Positions 4,816 through 5,123 of a DNA stretch of 5,123 nucleotides are shown piece after piece. Both the position numbers and the translations under genes were made by a program. Under the pieces are notes generated by a model, which searched no databases, had not been told where the DNA came from, and was given only the letters and a program-made list of their open reading frames with translations. Source of the DNA: UBA11855 sp035297385 (GTDB taxonomy: Archaea > Thermoproteota > Bathyarchaeia > Bathyarchaeales > Bathycorpusculaceae); NCBI GenBank assembly GCA_035297385.1, contig DATGZD010000144.1, forward strand, positions 1 through 5,123. Direction: 5' to 3'. Positions within the stretch are counted from its first letter, which is position 1. Each line of letters begins with the position of its first letter.

Positions 4816-5037
4816 ATGGGACAAGTTCAACTTCGTCTCCCCCAGAAGACAATCGAAGAAATAGACAAGTGGGTAGCTGAAGGCCGCTTCAAAAGCAGAA
4901 GCGACGCCATAAAATCAGTGATCACACTCTACCAAGAACGCGAGAAGACTTGTGCCTTCTTCAACATGCTCCTGAAGCGAAGCGAGGAAGCCAGACAGCA
5001 TCCTGAAACGCTCGTGCCCCTAGAGGAACTCGAGTGA
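4816..5037 (+). CDS. Ribbon-helix-helix antitoxin of a RelE/ParE-type toxin-antitoxin pair
   Basis: The protein is 73 residues from ATG at 4816, chosen because GGAG (4805-4808) lies seven bases upstream and the promoter and operator lie inside the longer GTG-started frame. Residues 3-8 (QVQLRL) form the DNA-contacting beta strand. Residues 9-21 form helix one (PQKTIEEIDKWVA), and FKSRSDAIKSVITLYQERE (25-43) holds the conserved turn and helix two of the CopG/ParD/Arc fold, with the RSDAI motif typical of the family. The acidic C-terminal region (about 44-73, ending VPLEELE) would wrap the toxin. Known antitoxins of this type dimerise, bind an operator and neutralise a ribosome-dependent or gyrase-targeting toxin. 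The stop overlaps the toxin start by four bases, so the two are translationally coupled. Base composition is more GC-rich than in the surface-protein genes, in line with mobility of such modules. Confidence 0.88.
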   Translation: MGQVQLRLPQKTIEEIDKWVAEGRFKSRSDAIKSVITLYQEREKTCAFFNMLLKRSEEARQHPETLVPLEELE

Positions 5038-5123
5038 GCTACGCGGTTTTTCTGCATCCAAAAGCAGCAAAAGAACTCAAAAAACTGGAAGCAAGCATTC
5101 AAAAGCGGATAACTGAGTGTGTA
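5034..5123 (+). CDS. RelE/ParE-superfamily toxin, N-terminal part only
   Basis: GTG at 5034 overlaps the antitoxin stop (GTGA), and the frame is open for 30 codons to the window edge. The visible part reads SYAVFLHPKAAKELKKLEAS, then IQKRITECV. The pattern of an opening strand (YAVFLHP), then a helix with A-KEL-KL, then a second helix starting near QKRI is typical of the RelE/ParE fold, including archaeal RelE-like toxins. The family total is usually about 85-95 residues, so roughly two thirds lie beyond the edge, including the residues that would separate an mRNA-cleaving RelE from a gyrase-acting ParE. No separate ribosome binding site is evident, which agrees with coupling to the antitoxin. 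Confidence 0.85.
   Translation, partial: MSYAVFLHPKAAKELKKLEASIQKRITECV

Noticed and set aside
1..5123. tRNA, rRNA, CRISPR array or insertion sequence
   Set aside because: No cloverleaf-like segment, regularly spaced direct repeats, transposase motif or terminal inverted repeats were found by reading both strands.

Overview
The window looks archaeal. It is AT-rich by eye, and several starts have a TATA-like box about 26 bases upstream with little or no leader, as in archaeal promoters. Most proteins are small exported or membrane-anchored beta-rich proteins of the kind found in archaeal envelopes: a NosD-like beta-helix, Ig-like domains with a C-terminal transmembrane anchor, and many Asn-X-Ser/Thr sequons. 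The closing motif of the NosD-like protein is common in uncultured Bathyarchaeia-like and methanogen-related archaea, but the lineage cannot be fixed from this sequence.

Left part (1-2099, minus strand). Reading leftward there is a decayed or orphan coding fragment (1944-2099), an Ig-like surface protein (923-1831), and a NosD-like beta-helix protein that runs off the left edge (1-836). The two intact genes are each preceded by a copy of the same roughly 70-base element (869-936 and 1875-1941). Each copy contains three overlapping inverted repeats and ends in a TATATG box. They look like a duplicated promoter/operator or leader that could coordinate the two genes.

Middle part (2125-4606, plus strand). 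Three membrane proteins follow: a polytopic protein with a C-terminal beta-rich domain (2125-2907), a protein with an N-terminal anchor and an outside beta-sandwich-like domain (3025-3555), and a larger protein with a proline-rich cytoplasmic N-terminus, one membrane segment and an outside beta-rich domain (3704-4606). None has a function that can be named from sequence alone. The last has a well-formed leaderless promoter with a perfect inverted repeat (TGACTAA/TTAGTCA) just upstream.

Right part (4626-5123). A type II toxin-antitoxin operon begins here: a ribbon-helix-helix antitoxin (4816-5037) and a RelE/ParE-like toxin (from 5034) that overlap by four bases. A perfect 18-bp dyad lies between the TATA box and the ribosome binding site, where an autorepressor would bind. 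A 49-codon open frame runs divergently from this promoter.

Overall this is an accessory region: surface-protein genes with duplicated control sequences, coding remnants in the gaps, and a toxin-antitoxin pair at the right. The strongest leads are the duplicated dyad-bearing element and the operator-like sites at 3622-3670 and 4787-4804.
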